NCBI RefSeq assembly: GCF_900302485.1
Contig: NZ_OMOI01000001.1
Location: 2,436,798 to 2,500,797 of the forward strand
DNA length: 64,000 nucleotides
Source: Aliiroseovarius pelagivivens
GTDB taxonomy: Bacteria > Pseudomonadota > Alphaproteobacteria > Rhodobacterales > Rhodobacteraceae
Reading direction: 5' to 3'
Shown here in pieces: positions 18,397-26,756 of the stretch. A program made the position numbers and the translations under genes. The notes beneath the pieces are model-generated. The model was given only the letters and a program-made list of their open reading frames with translations, did not search any database and had not been told where the DNA came from. Every line of letters starts with the position of its first letter. Within the stretch, counting starts at the first letter, position 1.

Positions 18397-20442
18397 TTAC
18401 AGGTCTTTCACCAACCTCAGCGCGTCATAGATGGCAGCATGCGTGTTGCGTGCTGTCACGGCGTCGCCAATGCGGAACAGTTGGAACTGCCCGTCAGGGT
18501 TTGTACGGATGGTCTGCGGGCGCCCCTCGATCAGCGCATTGTGGTCCACTTCGCCCCGGTTTGATGACTGCTCTTTCAGGTCGAAATACAGATCATCCAT
18601 CGGCATCGTGCCGTAGTTCACCACCACCTGATCATAGGTCGCCTCGCGGGTGAACTCGGAATAATCGGTACCCAGCGTGACCCTCAGGCGATTGCCGTCG
18701 CGCTGAATGCCTTTCAGGCGCTCGGTCACGGTGAACCGCACCCCTTTGGGCTGCAGCGACCGCATATAGGGCACAAGGTTCATTGCCATGATATCCGGGG
18801 CGAATACGCGATCAGGTGTCATCACCTCGACCTTCGCACCGGCCTCAGAAGCGATCTCGGCGGCCTGCAGCGCCGGGTGGTCGCCGCTTTCGTCATAGAT
18901 CAGCACATCACCCGCGCATTTCACGTCGCCCGCGATCACGTCCCACGCGCTGACGGCCAAATCCTGCGCGCCCTTGGTCTCGAACAGTTCAAGGTTCGGC
19001 AGGCCGCCGGTGGCAACGATCACCACATCGGGGTTCAGGGCGGTCACGTCATGGGTCTCGGCCCATGTGTTGAAATGGAAGGTGACATCGCGGGCCGCAC
19101 ATTGCGCCATGCGCCAATCGACAATGCCGATCATCTCGCGCCGACGCGGCGTCTGAGAGGTCAGACGCACCTGCCCGCCGGGATCAGGCTGCGCTTCAAA
19201 GACGGTCACGTCGTGTCCACGCTCGGCGGCTACCCGCGCGGCCTCAAGCCCCGCAGGCCCAGCGCCCACGACCACCACCTTGCGGGGGGTGTCTGCAGGG
19301 GCAATCTCGTGCGGCATGGTCAGCTCGCGCCCGGTGGCAGCATTATGTACGCAGAGTGCATCGCCCGCCTGATAGATCCGATCCAGGCAGTAGGTGGCAC
19401 CAACACAGGGGCGAATGTCTTCTTCGCGCCCCTCGATGATCTTCTTCACGATATGCGGATCGGCCATGTGCGCGCGCGTCATGCCCACCATATCCAACTG
19501 CCCAGACGACACCGCGTGGCGCGCGGTTGCGACATCCGGAATGCGGGCCGCGTGGAAGGTGGGCATACCGATTTCCTTGCGGACCCGGCCTGCGAAATCC
19601 AAATGCGGCGAGGCCGGCGCGCCCTGAATGGGGATCATATCCGTCATCGCGGGGTCGGTATGAATGCGGCCCCGGTTGATGTTCAGGTAATCCACCTGCC
19701 CGCAGTCGCGCAGCATCCGCGCGATCTCCAGCCCCATATCTGGATCAATGCCGCCGGTCTCGACCTCGTCCGGTGCAAACCGAACCCCCACGATGAACTC
19801 ACGTCCCACGCGTGCGCGCACGGCTTCAATGATATCCATCGTCAGCTTCATCCGCCCGGCAAGATCGCCGCCATAGGGGCCTTCCAATCGGTTGGTCAGG
19901 GGCGAGATGAACTGGTCCAACAGGTGCCCGTGGGTCATCACCTCGACCCCGTCCATGCCGCCCTCTTTCATCCGCTCGGCTGCGTCAGCGAAGTCGGAAA
20001 TGATCCGCGAAATATCCCAATCCTCGGCCATTTTAGGGAAGGCCCGGTGGGCAGGCTCACGATGCGGAGTCGAGCACACAGGCGGCATCCAATCGCCCTT
20101 GTTCCACCCCGTACGCCGCCCCAGATGGGTCAGCTGGATCATGCAGGCCGCGCCATGTTCGTGCACCGCATCCGTCAGGTTTCTGATCCACGGAATAACC
20201 TCGTCCTTATAGGCAAGGATGTTGTTGAAGACGGGCGGACTGTCTTTCGACACCGCCGCTGATCCCGCCGTCATGGTCATCGCCACACCCGCCTTGGCGC
20301 GCTCAGCGTGATACGCAGCATATCGCTCTTTCGGCATCCCATCCTCGGGATAGGCCGGTTCATGGCTTGTCGTCATGATCCGGTTTCTCAGGGTCAGATG
20401 CCCCAACTGATATGGCTGCAAAAGTGGATCGTTCGACATCAT
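18397..20442 (-). CDS. NADH:flavin oxidoreductase of the trimethylamine/dimethylglycine dehydrogenase group (StcD/DgcA-like)
   Basis: 681 residues. The N-terminal two-thirds is an FMN TIM barrel of the Old Yellow Enzyme/TMADH group (PYQLGHLTLRNRIM, MTHGHLLDQFISPLTNR). The C-terminal third is an FAD/NAD-type domain (VVVGAGPAGLEAARVA). This architecture is that of trimethylamine and dimethylglycine demethylating dehydrogenases. Of the four Cys that bind the 4Fe-4S cluster in TMADH (345, 348, 351, 364), the counterparts here are Cys346, Ala349, Cys352 and Cys364, so one ligand is missing. It lies downstream of the MttB-like gene and probably demethylates a methylated amine. Confidence 0.85.
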   Translation of the reverse strand: MMSNDPLLQPYQLGHLTLRNRIMTTSHEPAYPEDGMPKERYAAYHAERAKAGVAMTMTAGSAAVSKDSPPVFNNILAYKDEVIPWIRNLTDAVHEHGAACMIQLTHLGRRTGWNKGDWMPPVCSTPHREPAHRAFPKMAEDWDISRIISDFADAAERMKEGGMDGVEVMTHGHLLDQFISPLTNRLEGPYGGDLAGRMKLTMDIIEAVRARVGREFIVGVRFAPDEVETGGIDPDMGLEIARMLRDCGQVDYLNINRGRIHTDPAMTDMIPIQGAPASPHLDFAGRVRKEIGMPTFHAARIPDVATARHAVSSGQLDMVGMTRAHMADPHIVKKIIEGREEDIRPCVGATYCLDRIYQAGDALCVHNAATGRELTMPHEIAPADTPRKVVVVGAGPAGLEAARVAAERGHDVTVFEAQPDPGGQVRLTSQTPRRREMIGIVDWRMAQCAARDVTFHFNTWAETHDVTALNPDVVIVATGGLPNLELFETKGAQDLAVSAWDVIAGDVKCAGDVLIYDESGDHPALQAAEIASEAGAKVEVMTPDRVFAPDIMAMNLVPYMRSLQPKGVRFTVTERLKGIQRDGNRLRVTLGTDYSEFTREATYDQVVVNYGTMPMDDLYFDLKEQSSNRGEVDHNALIEGRPQTIRTNPDGQFQLFRIGDAVTARNTHAAIYDALRLVKDL

Positions 20443-20454
20443 CCATCCTTTTCG

Positions 20455-20532
20455 ACTTGGGGCTTTCCCGCCCGTATTTTCTTACCACAAATATCCTGGG
20501 GGAGCGTCACAGACGCGGGGGCAAAGCCCCCT
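20455..20532 (-). repeat. Probable Rhodobacteraceae repeated extragenic element
   Basis: Between the two minus-strand genes lies a perfect hairpin, GGGGGC-AAA-GCCCCC (20517-20531). It is followed on the minus strand by GCGTCTGTGACGCTCCCCC and an AGGATATTTGTGGTAAGAAA tract. I recall this combination of a GGGGGCTTTGCCCCC stem and a GGATATTT tail as a common intergenic repeat in this family. No second copy was noticed in this window. It may attenuate transcription between the MttB-like gene and the flavoprotein gene. Confidence 0.5.
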
Positions 20533-20538
20533 CCACCC

Positions 20539-22098
20539 TCAATACCAGGCGTCATCCATCGAGGCTTTCTTGCGCGCAACAAAATCCTTCAACGCCTCAT
20601 CTGTTGCCGGATCCATCCCCGGCGCCTCATACGCCGCAAGTTGGGCCTTCCAGCGGGTGTTGGCACGGGTTGCCATGTCGATCTCGCCCTGTTCGTCCCA
20701 TGTCTCCCACGGCTGGTTGTCGTCCAGCGCGCTGTCGTAATAGGCCGTTTTATAGTGCCGCAAAGTATGGGCGGTCGCGAACAGGTGCTCACCCGGTCCT
20801 TTTTCGGCCAACGCGTCAAAACCCAACGTATCCTCGGTCACCACGACCCCATCGTAATAGGAATGCAGCGCGCCACACAGGTCCAGATCCAGCATGAACT
20901 TCTCATAGGACATGGACAGAAGCCCATCCAAGAAGCCCGCCGAGTGCAGCAGATAATTCGCCCCGCACTGCACCGCCGACATCATCGACATCATCGCCTG
21001 CTGCATCGCCTGAGCATCGGGAAGCTTCGAGGTCGAGAAGTTGCCCGCACAGCGCAGGGGAAGGTTCAAGCGGCGCGCCAACTGGCCATAGACCAGACTG
21101 CCCACCGCAGGCTCCGCCGTCCCAAATGTCGGTGAACCCGAGCGCAGCGACATCGAGCTAAGGAAGCTGGCAAGCACCACCGGCGCACCGGGACGTTCCA
21201 GCTGCGCCACCGCGCAGGACACCATGCTTTCCGCCAGACATTGCGCGATGGACCCAGCCATCGTCAGAGGCGACACCGCCCCGCCCAGCAAGAACGGCAA
21301 ATGAATCGAGCCCTGCCCCGCCTTGGCATACTCGCGAATGCCCTGCGTCGTGATCCCGTCCATAACCAAGGGGCTGGTGGTGTTAAAGTTCCCCATGATG
21401 ACGCAGTTCTGGTCGACAAAATCCGCGCCGAACAGCACGCGGCACATCTCGACACTATCGGCGGCGCGTTCTGGCGCAGTGACCGAGCCAAGAAACGGCC
21501 GGTCGGAATAGCGCATGTGGGCATAGACCATATCAAGATGGCGTTTGTTCACCGGCACATCGGTCGGTTCGCAAACCGTTCCGCCGGAATGGTGCAGCCA
21601 CGGGCTCATCTGGCCCAGCTTCACAAAGTTTTGGAAGTCCTCAAGCGTGCCATAGCGGCGACCCTTGTCCAGATCCATCACGAAAGGGCTTCCATACGAG
21701 GGCGCGAAGATCACATTGTCCCCGCCGACCTCGACATTGTTGGCCGGGTTGCGGGCGTGCTGAGTGAAGACCGCCGGTGCTGTCTTCAGGATCTCGCGGA
21801 TCATACCGGGCGCGAACTTGGTGTTCCACCGCGTGTCGTCCAGCTGCGTGACCTCGCCGCCAGCCTTGCGGAACATCTCGACCGTGTCGGAATCATCGCG
21901 AAACTCGATACCAATCTCGGCCATGATGCGGTCGGCTGTTGCCTCGATCTGCTGCAACGCGTCTTCACCAAGAATGTCGTAGGTAGGGATGCCGCGCTTG
22001 ATATAGGGACGCTCCAGATGCGGGTTCTGCCCCGGCGCACCATCGCGTGCCTCCCGTTTACCACGGCTGCGCCGCCGTCCTGTGCTTGGTTCGCTCAT
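20539..22098 (-). CDS. Trimethylamine methyltransferase (MttB) superfamily protein, non-pyrrolysine
   Basis: 519 residues from the ATG at 22098, with GGGAGGA a few bases upstream. Several in-frame codons further upstream run into the operator and are unlikely. The sequence (YDILGEDALQQIEATADRIM, YGSPFVMDLDKGRRYGTLED, NFNTTSPLVMDGITTQGIREY, FGTAEPAVGSLVYGQLARRL) matches the MttB superfamily. The frame has no internal TAG, so it is the non-Pyl type. Characterised members such as MtgB transfer a methyl group from a quaternary amine to a corrinoid protein. No separate corrinoid protein gene is seen nearby. Confidence 0.87.
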   Translation of the reverse strand: MSEPSTGRRRSRGKREARDGAPGQNPHLERPYIKRGIPTYDILGEDALQQIEATADRIMAEIGIEFRDDSDTVEMFRKAGGEVTQLDDTRWNTKFAPGMIREILKTAPAVFTQHARNPANNVEVGGDNVIFAPSYGSPFVMDLDKGRRYGTLEDFQNFVKLGQMSPWLHHSGGTVCEPTDVPVNKRHLDMVYAHMRYSDRPFLGSVTAPERAADSVEMCRVLFGADFVDQNCVIMGNFNTTSPLVMDGITTQGIREYAKAGQGSIHLPFLLGGAVSPLTMAGSIAQCLAESMVSCAVAQLERPGAPVVLASFLSSMSLRSGSPTFGTAEPAVGSLVYGQLARRLNLPLRCAGNFSTSKLPDAQAMQQAMMSMMSAVQCGANYLLHSAGFLDGLLSMSYEKFMLDLDLCGALHSYYDGVVVTEDTLGFDALAEKGPGEHLFATAHTLRHYKTAYYDSALDDNQPWETWDEQGEIDMATRANTRWKAQLAAYEAPGMDPATDEALKDFVARKKASMDDAWY

Positions 22099-22127
22099 CA
22101 CGTCCTCCCTTGTCATGAGTCGCATAG

Positions 22128-22164
22128 TTGACACAGGTGACATCTGATTTGACACATGTGTCAA
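22128..22164. promoter_or_regulatory. Divergent operator: perfect 16-bp palindrome plus a related imperfect copy
   Basis: TTGACACATGTGTCAA (22149-22164) is a perfect palindrome. A second site, TTGACACAGGTGACAT (22128-22143), shares its left half and is an imperfect dyad 21 bp away (about two helical turns). Both lie in the 86-bp gap between the divergent MttB-like and tetR genes. This is the expected position for TetR binding and control of both directions. Confidence 0.75.
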
Positions 22165-22176
22165 GTCACCTATGAT
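22149..22176 (+). promoter_or_regulatory. Near-consensus sigma-70 promoter for tetR
   Basis: TTGACA (22149-22154), a 16-bp spacer and TATGAT (22171-22176). The -35 box lies inside the perfect palindrome, so repressor binding would exclude polymerase. Transcription should begin at about 22183, only a couple of bases before the tetR ATG at 22185, implying a nearly leaderless mRNA. Confidence 0.7.
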
Positions 22177-22184
22177 GCGGGACT

Positions 22185-22802
22185 ATGGCTAAAAACGACA
22201 TACCCCGCCCGCGCGCCTCGGAACGCATGTGGCTTGATGCCGCGCTAGAGCTTTTGATTACCGTTGGTGTGGATGGGGTGAAGATCATGCCGCTGGCCAA
22301 TCACCTCGGCCTGACACGCACCGGATTCTATCACCACTTCCGCGACCGCGAGGCGCTGTTGGACGCTATGATCAAACGGTGGGAGGACAAGAACACAGGC
22401 AATTTGGTTGCCCAGTGCGCGCTCTATGCCGAGACCATCTGCGAAGCGATGTTCAACCTTCAGGATTGTTGGTTCCAGAAAGACCTTTTCGATGCCCAGC
22501 TTGACCGTGCCATCCGCAACTGGGCTGATCATGACGCAGACCTAGAACGGCGGGTGGAAGCCGCCGACGCCCAGCGCAAAGCTGCCATCAAAACGATGTT
22601 CGAACGCTTCGATTATTCCCCCGACGACGCCGAGGTGCGGACCATGGCGATCCTCTATACGCAGGTCGGCTATATCGCGATGGAGATCAAAGAAGACCCC
22701 ATCGGCCGGATCGACCGCGTTCCACTATATGTCGAACTTTTCACGGGTCAGTCACCCTCGGAAAACGAGATCCGGCGTTTTCGCGCACGGAACGGATATT
22801 GA
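22185..22802 (+). CDS. TetR/AcrR family transcriptional regulator
   Basis: 205 residues with an N-terminal TetR DNA-binding domain (AALELLITVGVDGVKIMPLA, then LGLTRTGFYHHFRDREALLD) and a C-terminal ligand-binding domain without obvious relatives. It is divergent from the MttB-like gene and 84 bp upstream of the reductive-dehalogenase-like fusion. It is the natural candidate for the palindromic operator in the 86-bp gap. The ligand is presumably the substrate of the locus; this is inference. Confidence 0.9.
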   Translation: MAKNDIPRPRASERMWLDAALELLITVGVDGVKIMPLANHLGLTRTGFYHHFRDREALLDAMIKRWEDKNTGNLVAQCALYAETICEAMFNLQDCWFQKDLFDAQLDRAIRNWADHDADLERRVEAADAQRKAAIKTMFERFDYSPDDAEVRTMAILYTQVGYIAMEIKEDPIGRIDRVPLYVELFTGQSPSENEIRRFRARNGY

Positions 22803-22886
22803 ATCCAATTTTTCTCTAGCGTCTGTTTTCCATCCATGCTTTTGGTATTCTAACACCTTATATACCTGACCGGACCGAAGGCAGCT

Positions 22887-25800
22887 TTGGCGTTTCCGGC
22901 AGAATGGACGACCGACATGCGCCTGTTTTCGACCCGCAATCGGCCCGTGGATCTGGGCCCCTACCCGCTTGAACGCCTACGCCGTTGCGACACGGCGCCC
23001 GGACTGGATCAGCTCGGCCTAGATCCGCATCTGTCCTTTGATCGGCCCGACCGCCCCGAAAGCCTTGTCAACGCAATGGCCCCTTATCAGGCGGCGCTGG
23101 ACGCGATCCGGGATGGAGAGATCAATCCAACCCGCTCGACCATTCCCGATGATCCAGACGAGCGCGCGCGTCACCTGAAGGCCTTTGGCTATTTCTCGGA
23201 CGCGTCGATGGTCGGGATCACACGGTTGGACGCGGATGCCCGTCGCCACACACCCACCGAAAATCCCGGCATTCAGGAGCTGGTCACGGCCCTCGGCACC
23301 CGCGAGGTCCAGACGCTGGCCGCCGGGATCGACACGTTGATGGCCGAGTTGAAGGAAAGCCTGTCTGCTGGCATCCGCCCCGTGTCGGGTCACAGCCACG
23401 CGATAGTCTTTCTGTACGAACACCACCGTGCCCCCCGCGCAGACGAGCCGGGCGCGGATTGGATCATGGACGCGCAGGACCACCGCGCCTGTCTTCTGTC
23501 CTCGGAAACCGCCATCGTAATTGCGAACTATCTGCGGCTTTTGGGGTTCGACGCGAAGGCCCACACGGGTGCGGCCAGCGATGTCTGGATGTCTCGGCTG
23601 TCCGTACAGGCCGGGCTGACATGGGCAACGCCGGATGGCCCACGTGCCCCGTGGGTCGGCGACCAATTCGGCATTGCCGTCGTCACCACCGATCTTGAGA
23701 TCACGCCCGACCGCCCCCTTGCCCCCGAGGCTGAGCAATCGAACCTGACCGGTTTGCGGTGGAAGCTGGGCGTGGACAGCGCCAAATCCGGCATGAACCG
23801 CGATCCTTATGTACGTCGCGACTATGCCCAAGGCCCGCTGCCCTTCGAGCGGTTGAAGCGTGTCGACAAGCCCACGTCCTATATCGACGAAGAAAACGTC
23901 GCGCGCGTGCCGAAACGATCCGACATGTTCGCCCGTGCGCAGTTTGGCGATATGGGCAAGCACCTGCACGAGCATTCCTCGGGCGGGATGTATGTGCGCA
24001 AAGCCGCCCCCAGCTATGCCCAGCGCCGCGCGCTTGGGGTCTTTACGCCGCTGCAAGATGGTCCTGTGGCGAAGGGCGCGCGACCGACAGACGCGGAAAA
24101 CAACGCCGCCGCCCTGCGCGCCGCCAGCTATTTCCTTGGGATCGACGCGGCCGGGACTAGCCGCTGCCCGGACTGGGTTTGGTACAGCCACGACGCCACC
24201 GGGGCCGAGATCGTGCCGACCCATCACAACGCGATCTCGATGATCGTGGATCAGGGCTTTGAAACGATGGAGGGCGCGTCCGGCGACGACTGGATTGCGG
24301 TCAGCCAATCCATGCGCGCCTATCTGCGGTTCTCGCTGATCGGAGGCGTCATCGCCCAGCAGATCCGCAACCTCGGCTATTCCGCCAAGGCCCATACGGT
24401 GATGGATGGTACGGTGCTACAACCGCCGCTGCTGCTTCTCGCCGGATTGGGCGAAATCAGCCGCATCGGCGAGGTTATTTTGCATCCCCTGCTTGGCCCG
24501 CGTCTGAAATCCGGCGCGGTGACGACGGACATGCCGCTGTCCCATGACAGACCAATTGATTTCGGCCTGCAGAAGTTTTGCGAATCTTGCAACAAATGCG
24601 CCCGCGAGTGCCCCTCGGGCGCGATCACAGCCGGACCAAAGAAGATGTTCAACGGCTATGAGATCTGGAAATCGGACAGCCAGAAATGCACCACCTATCG
24701 CGTGACGCAGCCGGGCGGCGCGATGTGTGGGCGCTGCATGAAGACCTGCCCGTGGAACCTTGAGGGGCTGTTTGCGCAGACGCCGTTCCGCTGGGCAGCT
24801 TCAAACCTGCCGGGGGCAGCGCCTGTCTTGGCGAAGCTCGATGATGCGGTCGGCAATGGCGGCCTGAACGAGGTTAAGAAATGGTGGTGGGATTTGGAGC
24901 TGGGGCCGGATGGCGGCTATCACGCACCGGTCGAGCCGGTGAACCGTCGTGGTCTTCAGCGCGAGCTTGACCTGAAGCCCGAGGATCAGACCCTTGCGAC
25001 CTATCCCGCGCCCCTGGCCCCGCCGCCCTATCCCTATCCGTTCCCGATGGACCGCGAGGCCGGGATTGCGGCCTATGACGCGATGATCACGGCCAAGGAG
25101 TATCGCGATCGCAAAGCACGTGGCGATCTGTCGATGATCCACAAGTATTTCGTCCCGCAAGACAGCCCCGTGCTGCAGCTGACCCTGTCGAAGGTCGAAC
25201 AGATGACGCCGAACGTCACAAAATACGAGCTGTCCGCGCTGGACGGATCGGATTTGCCCGCATGGACCGCCGGGGCGCATCTGGATGTGCTCGTCTCGCC
25301 CGATTTCTTGCGGCAGTATTCGATGTCCGGCGATCCGGCTGACCGCAGCCGCTATCAGATCGGCGTCCTGCGCGAAGACGAGGGGCGTGGCGGCTCGGCT
25401 CTTTTGCACCGCATCTTCACCGAGGGCCGCAAGGTCTTCGTCTCGCACCCCATCAACCACTTTGAACTGGTCGAGGACGCCCCCAAGACCTTCCTGATGG
25501 GAGGCGGTATCGGTATCACCCCGATGATCGCGTTCGCGCACCGTCTGCACACCATCGGTGCGGATTTCGCACTGCATTACTCGGCCAGCAGCCGGAAGGA
25601 TGCGGGGTATCTGGACGACTTGGCCGCGATGCCGTGGGCCGACCGCGTACATCTGCATTTCTCGGACGAAGGCAGCCGTGCTGATTTCAATACTGTGTTC
25701 ACAGACGCCCCGGATGGCGCGCATGTTTATGCCTGTGGGGCGGATCGTTATATGGACGCCGTGATGCAGGCCGCGGCCACTCAAGGCATCCCCGAGGACG

Positions 25801-26114
25801 CGCGGCATCTGGAGTATTTCAGCGTGCCCGAGCAGCCTGACTATGAAAACCACCCGTTCTCCTTGCGCCTGAAAGATGGTCGCAAGATCGAAGTCTCTGC
25901 GGATCAAACCGCTGCAGACGCCTTGAACGGCGCTGGGTTCCATGTCGACGTCAAATGCTCGGACGGGATCTGTGGCGTGTGCAAATGCGGCGTGCTGTCA
26001 GGCGAAGTCGAACACCGCGACTTTGTCCTGTCCAACGCCCAGCGCGAAGGCGCCATGATCCTGTGCCAAAGCCGTGCAAAGGACCCGGACGGAGAGATTG
26101 CGCTGGATCTGTAG
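22887..26114 (+). CDS. Reductive-dehalogenase-type B12/Fe-S domain fused to an NADH-dependent flavin/2Fe-2S reductase
   Basis: About 1075 residues. The first 640 or so match the cobalamin-dependent reductive dehalogenase/CblC-like fold, with two 4Fe-4S motifs: Cys565, 568, 571, 575 and Cys601, 614, 617, 621. The rest is a phthalate-dioxygenase-reductase-like module: flavin motif RQYSMSG (809-815), NAD motif GGGIGITPM (872-880) and plant-type 2Fe-2S ligands Cys1024, 1029, 1032, 1060. This is the self-sufficient architecture described for BhbA and the Nitratireductor RdhA. There is no Tat signal, so it is cytoplasmic. The TTG at 22887 has GAAGG five bases upstream; the ATG at 22917 is the alternative start. 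Substrate unknown. Confidence 0.87.
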   Translation: MAFPAEWTTDMRLFSTRNRPVDLGPYPLERLRRCDTAPGLDQLGLDPHLSFDRPDRPESLVNAMAPYQAALDAIRDGEINPTRSTIPDDPDERARHLKAFGYFSDASMVGITRLDADARRHTPTENPGIQELVTALGTREVQTLAAGIDTLMAELKESLSAGIRPVSGHSHAIVFLYEHHRAPRADEPGADWIMDAQDHRACLLSSETAIVIANYLRLLGFDAKAHTGAASDVWMSRLSVQAGLTWATPDGPRAPWVGDQFGIAVVTTDLEITPDRPLAPEAEQSNLTGLRWKLGVDSAKSGMNRDPYVRRDYAQGPLPFERLKRVDKPTSYIDEENVARVPKRSDMFARAQFGDMGKHLHEHSSGGMYVRKAAPSYAQRRALGVFTPLQDGPVAKGARPTDAENNAAALRAASYFLGIDAAGTSRCPDWVWYSHDATGAEIVPTHHNAISMIVDQGFETMEGASGDDWIAVSQSMRAYLRFSLIGGVIAQQIRNLGYSAKAHTVMDGTVLQPPLLLLAGLGEISRIGEVILHPLLGPRLKSGAVTTDMPLSHDRPIDFGLQKFCESCNKCARECPSGAITAGPKKMFNGYEIWKSDSQKCTTYRVTQPGGAMCGRCMKTCPWNLEGLFAQTPFRWAASNLPGAAPVLAKLDDAVGNGGLNEVKKWWWDLELGPDGGYHAPVEPVNRRGLQRELDLKPEDQTLATYPAPLAPPPYPYPFPMDREAGIAAYDAMITAKEYRDRKARGDLSMIHKYFVPQDSPVLQLTLSKVEQMTPNVTKYELSALDGSDLPAWTAGAHLDVLVSPDFLRQYSMSGDPADRSRYQIGVLREDEGRGGSALLHRIFTEGRKVFVSHPINHFELVEDAPKTFLMGGGIGITPMIAFAHRLHTIGADFALHYSASSRKDAGYLDDLAAMPWADRVHLHFSDEGSRADFNTVFTDAPDGAHVYACGADRYMDAVMQAAATQGIPEDARHLEYFSVPEQPDYENHPFSLRLKDGRKIEVSADQTAADALNGAGFHVDVKCSDGICGVCKCGVLSGEVEHRDFVLSNAQREGAMILCQSRAKDPDGEIALDL

Positions 26115-26207
26115 CCTCACGCGCACCTCACAGAAACGTCATCACAATCGGTGATCCGGACCCGGAAGCCCCCCGTACTCCTTGTATCTGAAAACAAGGA
26201 GATCAAC

Positions 26208-26693
26208 ATGCTTCGTCGTACATTCATCGCCGTCACCGCTGCCGCCGCCTTTGCCGCTCCGGCTTTCGCAGATGACCATTCCAAGGACATCGTCGATACT
26301 GCGGTCGGCGCAGGCAGCTTCACCACACTGGTCGCCGCCGTTCAGGCCGCCGGTCTGGTCGACACCCTGAAGGGCGACGGCCCCTTCACCGTCTTCGCCC
26401 CAACAGATGATGCTTTCGCAGCCCTGCCTGAAGGCACAGTCGAAACGCTGCTGATGCCGGAAAACAAAGACAAGCTGGTATCAATTCTGACCTATCACGT
26501 GGTCCCCGGCAAAGTGATGTCCGGCGATCTGTCGGACGGCATGATGGCCGCCACCGTGCAGGGCGCTGAGGTCAAAATCGGCACCATGTCCGGCGTAACC
26601 GTTCAGGGCGCCAACGTCACCGCTGCCGACATCGAAGCCTCGAACGGTGTGATCCATGTAATCGACAGCGTGATCCTGCCCCCGGAAAGCTAA
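26208..26693 (+). CDS. Secreted fasciclin (FAS1) domain protein
   Basis: 161 residues from an ATG with AAGGAG six bases upstream. A signal peptide ([20 protein letters not shown]) precedes a single FAS1 domain with the two typical segments: [20 protein letters not shown] and [16 protein letters not shown], ending [17 protein letters not shown]1 proteins mediate adhesion or surface interactions. It is a monocistronic gene closed by a clear terminator. Confidence 0.93.
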   Translation: MLRRTFIAVTAAAAFAAPAFADDHSKDIVDTAVGAGSFTTLVAAVQAAGLVDTLKGDGPFTVFAPTDDAFAALPEGTVETLLMPENKDKLVSILTYHVVPGKVMSGDLSDGMMAATVQGAEVKIGTMSGVTVQGANVTAADIEASNGVIHVIDSVILPPES

Positions 26694-26717
26694 AGCTTTC
26701 TTCCCCTCACGGCAGGC

Positions 26718-26745
26718 AAGGGGTCGCCCAAGCGGCCCCTTTTCT
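26718..26745 (+). terminator. Intrinsic terminator after the fasciclin gene
   Basis: AAGGGG (26718-26723) pairs with CCCCTT (26736-26741), with an inner CGC/GCG extension around a CCAA loop. The stem is followed by TTTTCTTT. It lies 24 bp after the stop. Confidence 0.8.
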
Positions 26746-26756
26746 TTGCCCGCAGC

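Noticed and set aside
18877..20262. 461-codon open frame on the plus strand inside the flavoprotein gene
   Set aside because: It is the reverse complement of a well-conserved enzyme; the peptide is His/Arg-rich without any motif.
22803..22886. Possible cobalamin riboswitch upstream of the B12-dependent fusion
   Set aside because: The gap is only 84 bp, and no B12-box-like sequence or multi-stem structure was seen.
23019..24395. 458-codon open frame opposite the RDase-like fusion
   Set aside because: Antisense to conserved B12-domain sequence. Long shadow frames are common in GC-rich DNA, and no ribosome site or motif was seen.
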